DNA of 64,000 nucleotides from Halobacillus sp. Marseille-Q1614 (lineage in GTDB: Bacteria > Bacillota > Bacilli > Bacillales > Halobacillaceae), in contig NZ_CADDWH010000001.1 of assembly GCF_902809865.1 (NCBI RefSeq), positions 992,001 through 1,056,000 on the forward strand, in the 5' to 3' direction. Below the pieces are notes generated by a model. That model ran no database searches. It was not told where the DNA came from and saw only the letters and a list, made by a program, of their open reading frames with translations. The translations under genes were made by a program, and so were the position numbers. Within the stretch, counting starts at the first letter, position 1; every line of letters starts with the position of its first letter. Below are positions 39,833-47,519 of this stretch, piece after piece.

Positions 39833-40534
39833 ATGAAAGGAATTATCTGGTATATTAATATCGGAGTCACCGTTATTTTAGTAACTGGCTCTATACTTAT
39901 CGTTAATCATATGAAAGAACAGGATAACCGGGAGCTAGCTTTACAAAAGAAGCAGCTGGAAGAAAAGCATGAAAAACTTAAATCAGAATATGAATACATA
40001 TCTCAGCAAAACGTAGAAGAAGACATCAGCTTTAAATACTGGTCAGAAATGGAAGTGCAGGCCGAGAATCTGCATGAAGACAGCGGAGGAGCTTTCAAAA
40101 GATCCTGGGCGATTTATTTAGTGAAGAAAGCAAATGAGTATAAAGTCGATCCTGTGATTGTGTATGAACTGCTGAAAGTGGAAACAGGAAGAACGTTTGA
40201 TCCTTCTCTCGTTGGCCCTAAAACAAAGTATGGGAAAGCGTATGGGATGGCTCAATTTATGACTAATACTGCCCCTTGGATAGCTGACATGGCTGATTTG
40301 CCTTATAAAAAAGACTATTTGTTCGACCCCTATTATGCGATGCACCTTTCTATTGTTTACTTAGATTATCTTCACAATAAATATAACAATTGGAACGAGG
40401 CACTTACCGCCTATCACCGCGGCATGGGCGGATTAAAACAATATAAAGAAGAAAATGGTGATGCAGACAGCTGGTATGCAGAAGAAATCCAGTCAAACGC
40501 TGCTGCGCACGAGACACTTGCCTCTGCTAATTAA
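39833..40534 (+). CDS. Membrane-anchored lytic transglycosylase (SLT domain)
   Basis: Probable peptidoglycan lyase. The 233-residue protein has a membrane anchor at about residues 5-25, a short coiled coil (about 28-62), and an SLT domain from about 90. E117 in YELLKVETG is the expected catalytic acid, AYGMAQFM is the second motif, and ALTAYHRGMGG replaces the more common ALAAYNAGxG. The start ATG 39833 follows GAAGGAG. The domain is clear; the cellular role is not. No signal for secretion beyond the anchor. Confidence 0.85.
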   Translation: MKGIIWYINIGVTVILVTGSILIVNHMKEQDNRELALQKKQLEEKHEKLKSEYEYISQQNVEEDISFKYWSEMEVQAENLHEDSGGAFKRSWAIYLVKKANEYKVDPVIVYELLKVETGRTFDPSLVGPKTKYGKAYGMAQFMTNTAPWIADMADLPYKKDYLFDPYYAMHLSIVYLDYLHNKYNNWNEALTAYHRGMGGLKQYKEENGDADSWYAEEIQSNAAAHETLASAN

Positions 40535-40623
40535 ATTTATTTTCCCATTAACTCCCTCACTTAAATGTAAAAAAGAATCACATACTAAGCTTGATTCTCA
40601 AAACAGAAAGTGAGGTAATTCTT

Positions 40624-41079
40624 ATGGATGAATCAAAAGAGTCTGTAGGGAATCAGAATGAAGAGCTAGAGATTGAACATGAAGAGCCAGAGATTGAGCG
40701 TGAAGAACCAGTGACTGAGCATGAAAAGTATAGGCAGCAAAGTGAAGTAGAACGAGTTGCCAGCAAGCCCGTTTACGGTGAAAGCTATAACGAAGAATAT
40801 GCTCAGGAAGCAGCTGTACCTTTAGATGAACCAATGCGTTCAGAAGAAAGGGAAACGACGATGGAGGATGACGTCAAGCCCGGGTTAGGGTGGATTGCCT
40901 TAACCGCAGCTATTCTTTCCTTCTTCTTTGCTCCCTTTATATTGGGGATAGTCGGTATTGTGCTTGGAGTATTTGGAAAACGACGCGGCGCTGATACGCT
41001 CGGGAACATGGCGATCATTATAAGTGTCATCTCGATCCTGTTCTCATTATTTATGGCACCAATAACTCAAATGTTATAA
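40624..41079 (+). CDS. YqfX-like acidic membrane protein (DUF4190-type)
   Basis: A 151-residue protein with a very acidic N-terminus containing an imperfect seven-residue repeat (EIEHEEP, EIEREEP, VTEHEKY, about residues 14-35), then two membrane segments joined by a short basic loop (GKRRGADTLGN). The helix pair resembles DUF4190-type domains. It lies directly upstream of the convergent ispG, the place of B. subtilis yqfX. ATG 40624 follows GTGAGGT; a longer frame to 40591 lacks a ribosome site. Function unknown. Confidence 0.75.
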   Translation: MDESKESVGNQNEELEIEHEEPEIEREEPVTEHEKYRQQSEVERVASKPVYGESYNEEYAQEAAVPLDEPMRSEERETTMEDDVKPGLGWIALTAAILSFFFAPFILGIVGIVLGVFGKRRGADTLGNMAIIISVISILFSLFMAPITQML

Positions 41080-41110
41080 AAAAAGTGGACCCTGTGCGGG
41101 TCCACTTTTT
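41080..41110. terminator. Bidirectional terminator between yqfX-like gene and ispG
   Basis: AAAAAGTGGACCC pairs with GGGTCCACTTTTT around a five-base loop; works for both convergent genes. Confidence 0.92.
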
Positions 41111-42218
41111 AAGCGTTTTGCTCTTCTTTTTCTTTTCGTTCTTTTTCGTAATGTTCTTCTGCCAGCTTGTCGACTTCTTTCTTAAGTTCTTCAACCATGA
41201 TTTCTTCAGGTACTTTACGTATGATCTCACCGTGTCTAAACAAAAGGCCTTCTCCTCTTGCTCCGGCAATGCCGATGTCTGCTTCTCTGGCTTCACCTGG
41301 TCCGTTTACGGCACAGCCTAAAACGGCTACTTTAATCGGTGCTTTTATTGTTTGAATGTATTCTTCGACTTCGTTAGCAATTGAAATTAAATCAATTTCG
41401 ATCCGGCCGCATGTAGGGCATGAGATAAGTGTTGCAGCATTGGATGCTAAACCAAATGATTTTAATAATTCCTTAGCTACTTTAACTTCTTCTACAGGAT
41501 CGGCACTTAAGCTGATACGTAAAGTACTTCCGATGCCTTTGCTAAGGATAGCCCCAAGGCCTGCCGCACTTTTTACAGTCCCGGCAAACAATGTTCCGGA
41601 TTCGGTAATTCCTAAGTGTAAAGGATAGTCGATAGCTTCTGCTGCCTTTTCGTAAGCCTCGATCGCCAGCTTAACGTCTGACGCTTTTAACGATACGATA
41701 ATATCGTGAAAGTCAAGGTCCTCTAAAATTTTAATGTGGTGTAAGGCACTTTCCACCATACCCTCTGCTGTGGGATAGCCATATTTTTCCAGGATATGGC
41801 GTTCGAGAGATCCAGCGTTAACTCCGATTCGAATAGGGATGCCCTTAGCTTTAGCTGCTTCTACAACAGCTTCAACTTTTTCACGCTTCCCAATGTTCCC
41901 AGGGTTGATTCGAATCTTATCGGCTCCGCCTTCAATTGCTTTTAATGCTTTTTTATAATCAAAATGAATATCCACTACGAGAGGGATGTTGATGCGCTTT
42001 TTAATTTCCGGGATCGCATCTGCTGCTCGGTCGTCCGGGCAGGCTACACGTACGATTTGACATCCCGCTTCTTCTAAACGGTGAATCTCAGCAACAGTAG
42101 CTTCGACATCGTGTGTTTTTGTCGTTGTCATGGACTGAATCACAACTTGATCTTCTCCGCCTATTGTAAGATTACCGACTTTAACAGGCCGAGTGTCTTT
42201 TCTGTGAGTTAATGCCAT
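41109..42218 (-). CDS. ispG: 4-hydroxy-3-methylbut-2-en-1-yl diphosphate synthase IspG
   Basis: Penultimate MEP-pathway enzyme, a [4Fe-4S] protein converting MEcPP to HMBPP. The 369-residue protein has the TIM-barrel part ([33 protein letters not shown]) and the cluster domain with CPTCGR and CAVNGPGEA. The C-terminus carries an extra charged Lys/Glu tail of about 25 residues. ATG at 42218 follows AAGGAG on the minus strand. Together with ispH, the window holds both final steps of the pathway, as separate minus-strand units. Confidence 0.97.
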   Translation of the reverse strand: MALTHRKDTRPVKVGNLTIGGEDQVVIQSMTTTKTHDVEATVAEIHRLEEAGCQIVRVACPDDRAADAIPEIKKRINIPLVVDIHFDYKKALKAIEGGADKIRINPGNIGKREKVEAVVEAAKAKGIPIRIGVNAGSLERHILEKYGYPTAEGMVESALHHIKILEDLDFHDIIVSLKASDVKLAIEAYEKAAEAIDYPLHLGITESGTLFAGTVKSAAGLGAILSKGIGSTLRISLSADPVEEVKVAKELLKSFGLASNAATLISCPTCGRIEIDLISIANEVEEYIQTIKAPIKVAVLGCAVNGPGEAREADIGIAGARGEGLLFRHGEIIRKVPEEIMVEELKKEVDKLAEEHYEKERKEKEEQNA

Positions 42219-42415
42219 TAATAATCGCTCCTTTATATCTGAAAAAAGCTGTTCCTCTTATAAATTTGCCAATACCTATTATAAGGGGTAATAGTGTAAA
42301 TGAGAAGTAGTGCAGCTTAACATGGACCGATTCCTGCTTTAAGATGAAAGAGCAGACGGCCAGCTAGAGAGATTATATCACGAGTCTAATTGGAAGAAAA
42401 ACTTTACATATCTTT

Positions 42416-42444
42416 TGAAACATTTTCACGGTTTCATTCGTATT
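42416..42444 (+). promoter_or_regulatory. SigW-type (ECF) promoter for the second nfeD
   Basis: TGAAAC (42416-42421), 17 bp, CGTATT (42439-42444), 33 bp before the gene. It matches the SigW consensus in both elements and spacing, and closely mirrors the promoter at 14161. The rest of the 42219-42476 gap shows no gene. Confidence 0.8.
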
Positions 42445-42476
42445 TTAATTATGGGACCTAAAGAGGGGGAAGAGTT

Positions 42477-43121
42477 ATGGATTTATTAGCTTACGACTGG
42501 ATGGTCATGTTTATAACTTTATTTGGTACGATGTTTTTAATTGGAGAGCTTCTCGTTAATATGAGAGGATTATTTGGCATTATCGGATTTGGCTTTATTA
42601 CCGTATACTTTTACTCCTTTCTTGCTCCAGATATGTTCGTTATTATGATGTTAGTTTATATTTTAGGCCTGGCTCTTATCATTATTGACGGAAAAATAGT
42701 TAACGATGGAACGCTGGCCACTATAGGAGCAGCTGCCATGATTATTGCAGTAGGATTTAGTGCTCCTAATTGGACGGCAGGATTATATAGTGTGATTGGT
42801 GTTATTATTGGCGGAGCTGCTTCGTTTATGTTTTTAAAAGTGTTTAAGAGACGAGAAATGTGGACGAAAATCGCATTATCCGATCAGCTGTCTTCAGAGA
42901 TGGGGTACAATTCGATGAAGGAAACATACATTTCTTTAGTTGGACAGAAAGGTTTAGCCAAAACAGATATGAGGCCTGTAGGGACGATAGAGGTTAATGG
43001 GGAAGAGTATAGTGCGATTTCTAATGGCCGATGGATTTATAAAGGAGATCCAGTGAAGGTTACATCCGTAGACGGCACACGGATTTTAGTAAAAAAAGAA
43101 GTAAATATAAATGAGAATTAG
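42477..43121 (+). CDS. Short NfeD-family membrane protein
   Basis: A 214-residue NfeD protein without the protease domain: four membrane segments between about residues 8 and 115, then a C-terminal OB-fold domain (LVGQKGLAKTDMRPVGTIEV, ISNGRWIYKGDPVKV). It is a paralogue of the C-terminal half of the nfeD at 14229, and no flotillin gene adjoins it. Its promoter is also SigW-type. It may help FloA or another scaffold under envelope stress; that is inference. The ribosome site GAGGGGGAAG precedes ATG 42477. Confidence 0.85.
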   Translation: MDLLAYDWMVMFITLFGTMFLIGELLVNMRGLFGIIGFGFITVYFYSFLAPDMFVIMMLVYILGLALIIIDGKIVNDGTLATIGAAAMIIAVGFSAPNWTAGLYSVIGVIIGGAASFMFLKVFKRREMWTKIALSDQLSSEMGYNSMKETYISLVGQKGLAKTDMRPVGTIEVNGEEYSAISNGRWIYKGDPVKVTSVDGTRILVKKEVNINEN

Positions 43122-43189
43122 TACAATGGCTGTTAAACTTAATATCGTGTAAAAAGCCATTTTTCAAAATCAACATAGAAGATATCAAA

Positions 43190-43236
43190 AAAAAGCACCC
43201 TCCCGATTTTTACGGGAAGGGTGTTAATTTTTTTTA
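43190..43236. terminator. Bidirectional terminator between nfeD and the DUF1189-like gene
   Basis: GCACCCTCCCG pairs with CGGGAAGGGTGT (one bulge), with A-runs and T-runs on the two sides. Confidence 0.8.
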
Positions 43237-43715
43237 GGCAGGTAGCGGAGGGCCAAAGCTGTATAGATAATAGAACTAATTACAAAAAGGTAAAGCAGGA
43301 TCGAATGAGACCATAAAAATGATTCAATAAGTACAAAGACAATCGTAGGCGCTGTAATCGAAAAAGCCGCGATATTCCATAGCTGTTTGTAATCAGCCCG
43401 CTTCTTCCGCCATTTTACGGCTCCCATCGCGATGAAAGCAAAGAGAGAGACAACGATGAATAAAACAGCCGCAATTAAAAAATAAATAAAGGGAAGAAAT
43501 ATAACCACAAATACTCCACTTGACACGTTGTTTAAGGCAGAAGGCGTTTCATTTGAAAGCCAATAAGTAAAGAACGCACTCGCTAAAACAGGAAGTAAGA
43601 CAACCAAGCTTAAATAAAACAGGTAGCTGATCGCTTTACCCATCGGAAGTATCCGAAAGGCGGAAAGCATCTTAAAGTGGTAAAAACTTTTGATCATTTG
43701 CTGAGTTTTGCTCAT
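43224..43715 (-). CDS. DUF1189-like integral membrane protein
   Basis: A 163-residue protein with four hydrophobic segments (about 29-49, 68-95, 112-131, 136-155) and a basic cytoplasmic stretch AVKWRKKRADYKQLW typical of DUF1189 membrane proteins. Function unknown. On the minus strand ATG 43715 follows AGAAGGAG and a promoter candidate lies at 43745-43773. It is convergent with the short nfeD gene and divergent from the Na/Pi transporter. Confidence 0.7.
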   Translation of the reverse strand: MSKTQQMIKSFYHFKMLSAFRILPMGKAISYLFYLSLVVLLPVLASAFFTYWLSNETPSALNNVSSGVFVVIFLPFIYFLIAAVLFIVVSLFAFIAMGAVKWRKKRADYKQLWNIAAFSITAPTIVFVLIESFLWSHSILLYLFVISSIIYTALALRYLPKKN

Positions 43716-43744
43716 ATTTTGGACTCCTTCTTAATGTCTTTTCT

Positions 43745-43773
43745 ATAGTAATCGACATACTATAGCGAATCAA
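43745..43773 (-). promoter_or_regulatory. SigA-type promoter for the DUF1189-like gene
   Basis: On the minus strand: TTGATT (43773-43768), 17 bp, TACTAT (43750-43745), 30 bp from the start codon. Confidence 0.6.
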
Positions 43774-43931
43774 GGAAATAAATAGAATATGACGTCTAAA
43801 TAACTCGATTGTAAATTTAATGTTAAGATTTCTAAATCTCCTTTACAAAGCCTTTTATGTTCGTCAATAATGGGGAAGGTGTTAAAAAGAAAAAATAAAA
43901 ACAAACTTGGATGAAGAAAGGGTGGAGGATT

Positions 43932-45569
43932 TTGGAGATTAATGTTCAAGAGATGCTGTTTCAGTTTCTTGGTGGACTAGGTATATTCCTTTTCGGTTTG
44001 AAATTTTTGGCGGATGGATTGCAGCGTACAGCTGGTGACCGCCTTCGTGAAATACTAGATAAGTTTACAAGTAACCCGTTTATGGGTGTTATAGCTGGTA
44101 CGGTAGTTACCGTGTTGGTTCAAAGTAGTTCCACGACGACCGTTTTGACAGTTGGTTTAGTTAACGCCGGATTTATGACGTTTAGACAAGCTATTGGGGT
44201 TATCATGGGTGCCAACATAGGGACAACCATGACTGCATTTATTATCGGTATTGATATCGGTGCCTACGGTCTTCCGATCCTTGCTGTCGGTTCATTTATG
44301 CTGTTCTTCTTTAAGAATAAGAAGGTCGGAAATTTCGGGCAGCTGTTCTTCGGCCTTGGTGCCTTATTCTACGGGCTGGATGTAATGAGCGGCGGAATGA
44401 AGCCTTTACGAAGCCTACAGGCGTTTCAGGATTTAACGGTAAGCATGAGTGACAACCCTATACTTGGTGTTGTTATTGGAACTCTGTTTACAGTAATCGT
44501 TCAAAGCTCCAGTGCTACAATTGGAATTCTACAGCAATTATTCGGCGAAGGTTTAGTTGATCTGCAGGCAGCACTTCCTGTATTGTTTGGTGATAACATT
44601 GGTACAACTATTACAGCCGTATTAGCTGCTCTAGGTGCAAGTGTCGGGGCGAGACGTGCAGCAGCGGCACACGTTATGTTTAACTTGATAGGGGCAGGAA
44701 TATTCCTAATATTATTAGTACCGTTTACTGCTTATGTTGATTGGTTAAGAACAACCCTGGATTTAAATCCAGAAATGACGATTGCGTTTGCTCACGGCTC
44801 GTTTAATATTGCTAATACAATTGTTCAATTCCCGTTTATTGCCGGGATTGCATGGGTCGTTATGAAAGTTGTACCGGGCGAGGATTCTCTGATTGAGTAC
44901 AAGCCGCAGCACCTTGATCCAATCTTTATTGAACAATCTCCATCCTTAGCATTGGATCAAGCAAAAGAAGAAGTTATCCGTATGGGTGAATATGCTTATA
45001 AAGGACTTGAAGAAACAAGTCTTTATTTGAATAAAAAACAGCAAAAACATTCAGAATTAGCATTGCAGATCGAGGAAGCATTAAATAATTTGGACCGTAA
45101 AATTACGGATTATTTAGTGGATTTATCTCAAGCTCAGCTTTCTGATGAGGACAGCCATAAGCACTCAGCATTAATGGACTCTGTAAGAGATATTGAAAGA
45201 ATTGGAGATCACTTTGAAAACATTATTGAGCTGATTGATTATAAAAATTCCAACAAAGTTATACTGACAGATCAAGCGATAGATGATCTTAACGAAATGT
45301 TTGATCTTGCTCTAATGACTGTAAAACAAGCGATGAAGTCCTTAGAAAATATGGACCGCGAAGAAGCATTAGCTGTTGTTCAGAAAGAGAATGAGCTTGA
45401 CCGCATGGAAAGATCATTCCGTAAGAAGCATATTATCCGTATGAATGAAGGATTATGCTCTGGACAGGCGGGCATCGTGTTCGTTGATATGCTCAGCAAC
45501 CTTGAGCGTATTGGAGACCACGCCGTTAACATTGCAGAGGAAGTCCTTGGAGAGAAAGAAAGCTTATAA
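43932..45569 (+). CDS. Na/Pi cotransporter with C-terminal PhoU domain
   Basis: Sodium-coupled phosphate transporter of the NptA/PNaS family, 545 residues. Two inverted repeats carry the signature QSSSTTT (VLVQSSSTTTVLTVG) and QSSSAT (VIVQSSSATIGIL), with GANIGTT and GDNIGTT. The C-terminal half (from about 340) is a PhoU-like helical bundle with RDIERIGDHFENI and LERIGDHAVNIAE. I chose TTG 43932, four bases after GGTGGAGG; ATG 43911 has no ribosome site. It gives a second, low-affinity phosphate route next to the pst system further downstream. Confidence 0.9.
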   Translation: MEINVQEMLFQFLGGLGIFLFGLKFLADGLQRTAGDRLREILDKFTSNPFMGVIAGTVVTVLVQSSSTTTVLTVGLVNAGFMTFRQAIGVIMGANIGTTMTAFIIGIDIGAYGLPILAVGSFMLFFFKNKKVGNFGQLFFGLGALFYGLDVMSGGMKPLRSLQAFQDLTVSMSDNPILGVVIGTLFTVIVQSSSATIGILQQLFGEGLVDLQAALPVLFGDNIGTTITAVLAALGASVGARRAAAAHVMFNLIGAGIFLILLVPFTAYVDWLRTTLDLNPEMTIAFAHGSFNIANTIVQFPFIAGIAWVVMKVVPGEDSLIEYKPQHLDPIFIEQSPSLALDQAKEEVIRMGEYAYKGLEETSLYLNKKQQKHSELALQIEEALNNLDRKITDYLVDLSQAQLSDEDSHKHSALMDSVRDIERIGDHFENIIELIDYKNSNKVILTDQAIDDLNEMFDLALMTVKQAMKSLENMDREEALAVVQKENELDRMERSFRKKHIIRMNEGLCSGQAGIVFVDMLSNLERIGDHAVNIAEEVLGEKESL

Positions 45570-45575
45570 TTACAG

Positions 45576-45606
45576 AGCCGCTGCGTATGAGCAGCGGCTT
45601 TTTTAT
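45576..45606 (+). terminator. Terminator after the Na/Pi transporter
   Basis: AGCCGCTGC pairs with GCAGCGGCT, followed by T6. Confidence 0.88.
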
Positions 45607-45748
45607 ATGGATCTGTGAATGGTTTTGTTGAATTTTTTTCACGGAAAAAGCCTGCTCGATTTTGACCTCTCTTGAGGCTTGACCCCGATCCTTGGATCTT
45701 TTAAAAAGTTATTTAACAGCATCTCTTTAAAAAAATCCTAGAAAACTA

Positions 45749-45777
45749 TTGAAATGGAAAAAAGCTCATGCTATATT
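45749..45777 (+). promoter_or_regulatory. tRNA operon promoter P1
   Basis: TTGAAA (45749-45754), 17 bp, TATATT (45772-45777). Between the preceding terminator and this promoter (45607-45748) I see no gene. Confidence 0.75.
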
Positions 45778-45834
45778 AATTTTGCTGTCAAAAAAGCAGT
45801 AACAAAAGCAGTCAAAAAACATAAAAAGGACAGG

Positions 45835-45863
45835 TTGACAGCTCTCGCAAATCATGGTATATT
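45835..45863 (+). promoter_or_regulatory. tRNA operon promoter P2
   Basis: TTGACA (45835-45840), 17 bp, TATATT (45858-45863), about 33 bp before the first tRNA. Tandem promoters are typical of stable RNA operons. Confidence 0.85.
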
Positions 45864-45896
45864 TATTTGCGTCGCTTCAATCAAGCGAACTTATAT

Positions 45897-45970
45897 GGCG
45901 GTGTAGCTCAGCTGGCTAGAGCGTACGGTTCATACCCGTGAGGTCGGGGGTTCGATCCCCTCCGCCGCTA
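45897..45970 (+). tRNA. tRNA-Met (CAT)
   Basis: Elongator-type tRNA-Met: acceptor GGCGGTG closes on CGCCGCT, D-arm AGCTCAGCTGGCTAGAGC, anticodon loop TTCATAC, T-arm GGGGGTTCGATCCCC. It is almost identical to the B. subtilis elongator tRNA-Met as I recall it. No encoded CCA (ends GCTA then CTA). Confidence 0.93.
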
Positions 45971-45974
45971 CTAA

Positions 45975-46118
45975 CAAGTGCTTCAAGGGCTTTGATCAGA
46001 GCGGCAGGCATAAGACAAGCAGTTGTAATGTTCCTGCACTTGGAACAATCAGATGATTGACTTATGACGCGAGCATCTAAGCCATGAAGCCGGATGATAC
46101 CAAGTGCTTCAAGGGGCT
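45975..46118. repeat. Direct repeat pair in the tRNA-Met/His spacer
   Basis: CAAGTGCTTCAAGGG occurs at 45975-45989 and 46101-46115, 126 bp apart. The second copy is part of a hairpin GCTTCAAGGGG-CTTG-CCCCTGAAGC. The rest of the roughly 200-bp spacer contains no tRNA or ORF that I can support. Confidence 0.6.
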
Positions 46119-46174
46119 TGCCCCTGAAGCTATCTTCTATACATATTTTAAAAAACTTATACTTATTCAACTAT

Positions 46175-46251
46175 GGCGGTTGTGGCGAAGTGGTTAACGC
46201 ACCGGATTGTGGTTCCGGCATTCGTGGGTTCGATTCCCATCAGCCGCCCCA
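46175..46251 (+). tRNA. tRNA-His (GTG)
   Basis: Starts GGCGGTTG with the extra G-1, anticodon loop TTGTGGT (GTG), T-arm GTGGGTTCGATTCCCAT, acceptor closing on CAGCCGCC, discriminator C and encoded CCA at 46249-46251. Confidence 0.95.
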
Positions 46252-46255
46252 TGTT

Positions 46256-46332
46256 GGACCCTTAGCTCAGCTGGTTAGAGCTATCGGCTCATAACCGATC
46301 GGTCGCAGGTTCGAGTCCTGCAGGGTCCACCA
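46256..46332 (+). tRNA. tRNA with CAT anticodon, probably Ile2
   Basis: Acceptor GGACCCT/AGGGTCC, D-arm AGCTCAGCTGGTTAGAGC, anticodon loop CTCATAA, T-arm GCAGGTTCGAGTCCTGC, discriminator A and encoded CCA. The body resembles the Bacillus minor tRNA-Ile whose C34 becomes lysidine (TilS substrate) more than initiator or elongator Met. Met is the alternative; TilS identity tests would settle it. Confidence 0.85.
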
Positions 46333-46341
46333 TTTCTTCGC

Positions 46342-46434
46342 GGAGGAGTACCCAAGTCTGGCTGAAGGGAGCGGTCTTGAAAACCGCCAGGGGCTTCACG
46401 GCCCGCGGGGGTTCGAATCCCTCCTCCTCCGCCA
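46342..46434 (+). tRNA. tRNA-Ser (TGA)
   Basis: Class II tRNA with a long variable arm (AGGGGCTTCACGGCCCGC). Acceptor GGAGGAG/CTCCTCC, anticodon loop CTTGAAA (TGA), T-arm GGGGTTCGAATCCC, discriminator G and encoded CCA at 46432-46434. Confidence 0.95.
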
Positions 46435-46448
46435 TTTACATATTTAAC

Positions 46449-46521
<73 letters not shown>

Positions 46522-46528
46522 CCTCTTT

Positions 46529-46558
46529 AAACAAACGCCCCCAGCGCTTGTTTTTTTT
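46529..46558 (+). terminator. Terminator of the tRNA operon
   Basis: AACAA-A-CGC pairs with GCG-C-TTGTT around CCCCA, followed by T8. Confidence 0.8.
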
Positions 46559-46655
46559 CTGTTGTTGAGATGAAAACCATAGCCCCTCTCTATTAAAATT
46601 GTATTAGAAAGGGCTCTGGGGTATTGTTATTTTTAGAAAAACCCCTTCATATTAT

Positions 46656-46680
46656 GTTTATTTAAACCAGTATCGGGTAT
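46656..46680 (+). promoter_or_regulatory. SigB-like promoter upstream of sodA
   Basis: GTTTAT (46656-46661), 13 bp, GGGTAT (46675-46680): fits the general-stress SigB pattern. It is 122 bp before sodA, so the leader would be long. The gap 46559-46802 otherwise holds a weak AT-rich dyad near 46588-46606 and no ORF. Confidence 0.45.
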
Positions 46681-46802
46681 TTTAATTACGGAGCCCGTAG
46701 CTATGCATAATATTTGCAAGATATATACGGGTTTGGTAATGTACAATTGTGGGAGAAAACGTATACCCATTATTTACATAACAATTTAAAGGAGGAGTTA
46801 AC

Positions 46803-47417
46803 ATGGCTAAATTTGAACTACCAGAACTACCTTATGCTTATGATGCATTAGAACCTACTATTGATAAGGAAACGATGAACATCCACCATACGAAGCACCA
46901 CAACACTTACGTTACTAAGTTAAACAGCGCTCTTGAAGGACATGATGACCTTCAGCAAAAGTCTATTGAGGAACTTTTAGCGAATAACTTATCTGCTGTA
47001 CCGGAAGATATTAAAACTGCAGTTCGTAACAACGGTGGCGGTCATGCTAACCACAGCTTATTCTGGACGATTCTCTCTCCAAATGGAGGAGGCCAGCCGT
47101 CTGGTGACTTAGCTTCTCAAATTGAAGAGACTTTCGGAGGTTTCGATCAGTTTAAAGAAAAATTTGAAGCTACAGCTGCAGGACGTTTCGGTTCCGGATG
47201 GGCTTGGCTTGTTGTGAATAACGGGAACCTTGAAGTTATTGACACTCTTAACCAGGACTCTCCAATCATGGAAGGCAAAACTCCTATCCTTGGATTAGAT
47301 GTATGGGAGCACGCGTACTACTTGAACTACCAGAACCGCCGTCCAGAGTATGCTAAAGCATTCTGGAACGTTGTAAACTGGGAAGAAGTTGCAAGACGTT
47401 ACGACGAAGCTAAATAA
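46803..47417 (+). CDS. sodA: Superoxide dismutase, Mn/Fe type (SodA)
   Basis: Cytoplasmic superoxide dismutase of 204 residues. Metal-ligand blocks: [13 protein letters not shown] (first His near 28), [11 protein letters not shown], and [15 protein letters not shown]. The Gly-Gly-Gly before HANH and the Gln in [11 protein letters not shown] region fit manganese-type enzymes, but metal choice needs testing. ATG 46803 follows AAAGGAGGAG. Monocistronic, with strong codon bias and a strong terminator. Confidence 0.98.
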   Translation: MAKFELPELPYAYDALEPTIDKETMNIHHTKHHNTYVTKLNSALEGHDDLQQKSIEELLANNLSAVPEDIKTAVRNNGGGHANHSLFWTILSPNGGGQPSGDLASQIEETFGGFDQFKEKFEATAAGRFGSGWAWLVVNNGNLEVIDTLNQDSPIMEGKTPILGLDVWEHAYYLNYQNRRPEYAKAFWNVVNWEEVARRYDEAK

Positions 47418-47422
47418 ACATT

Positions 47423-47459
47423 TAAAGGTACAGGCGCATAGCCTGTACCTTTATTTTTT
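47423..47459 (+). terminator. Terminator after sodA
   Basis: AAAGGTACAGGC pairs with GCCTGTACCTTT, followed by ATTTTTT. Confidence 0.9.
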
Positions 47460-47519
47460 GTATATCTCCATCTCCTTTGATCACACTAAGGAAAGATAAA
47501 TCAAAGGAGATATTCAATT

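Noticed and set aside
40535-40590. GAATCA/TGATTC hairpin after the transglycosylase gene as a terminator
   Set aside because: The stem is only six pairs and there is no T-run.
44895-45569. PhoU part of the Na/Pi transporter as a fused foreign gene
   Set aside because: This fusion is common in the NptA family and not unusual by itself.
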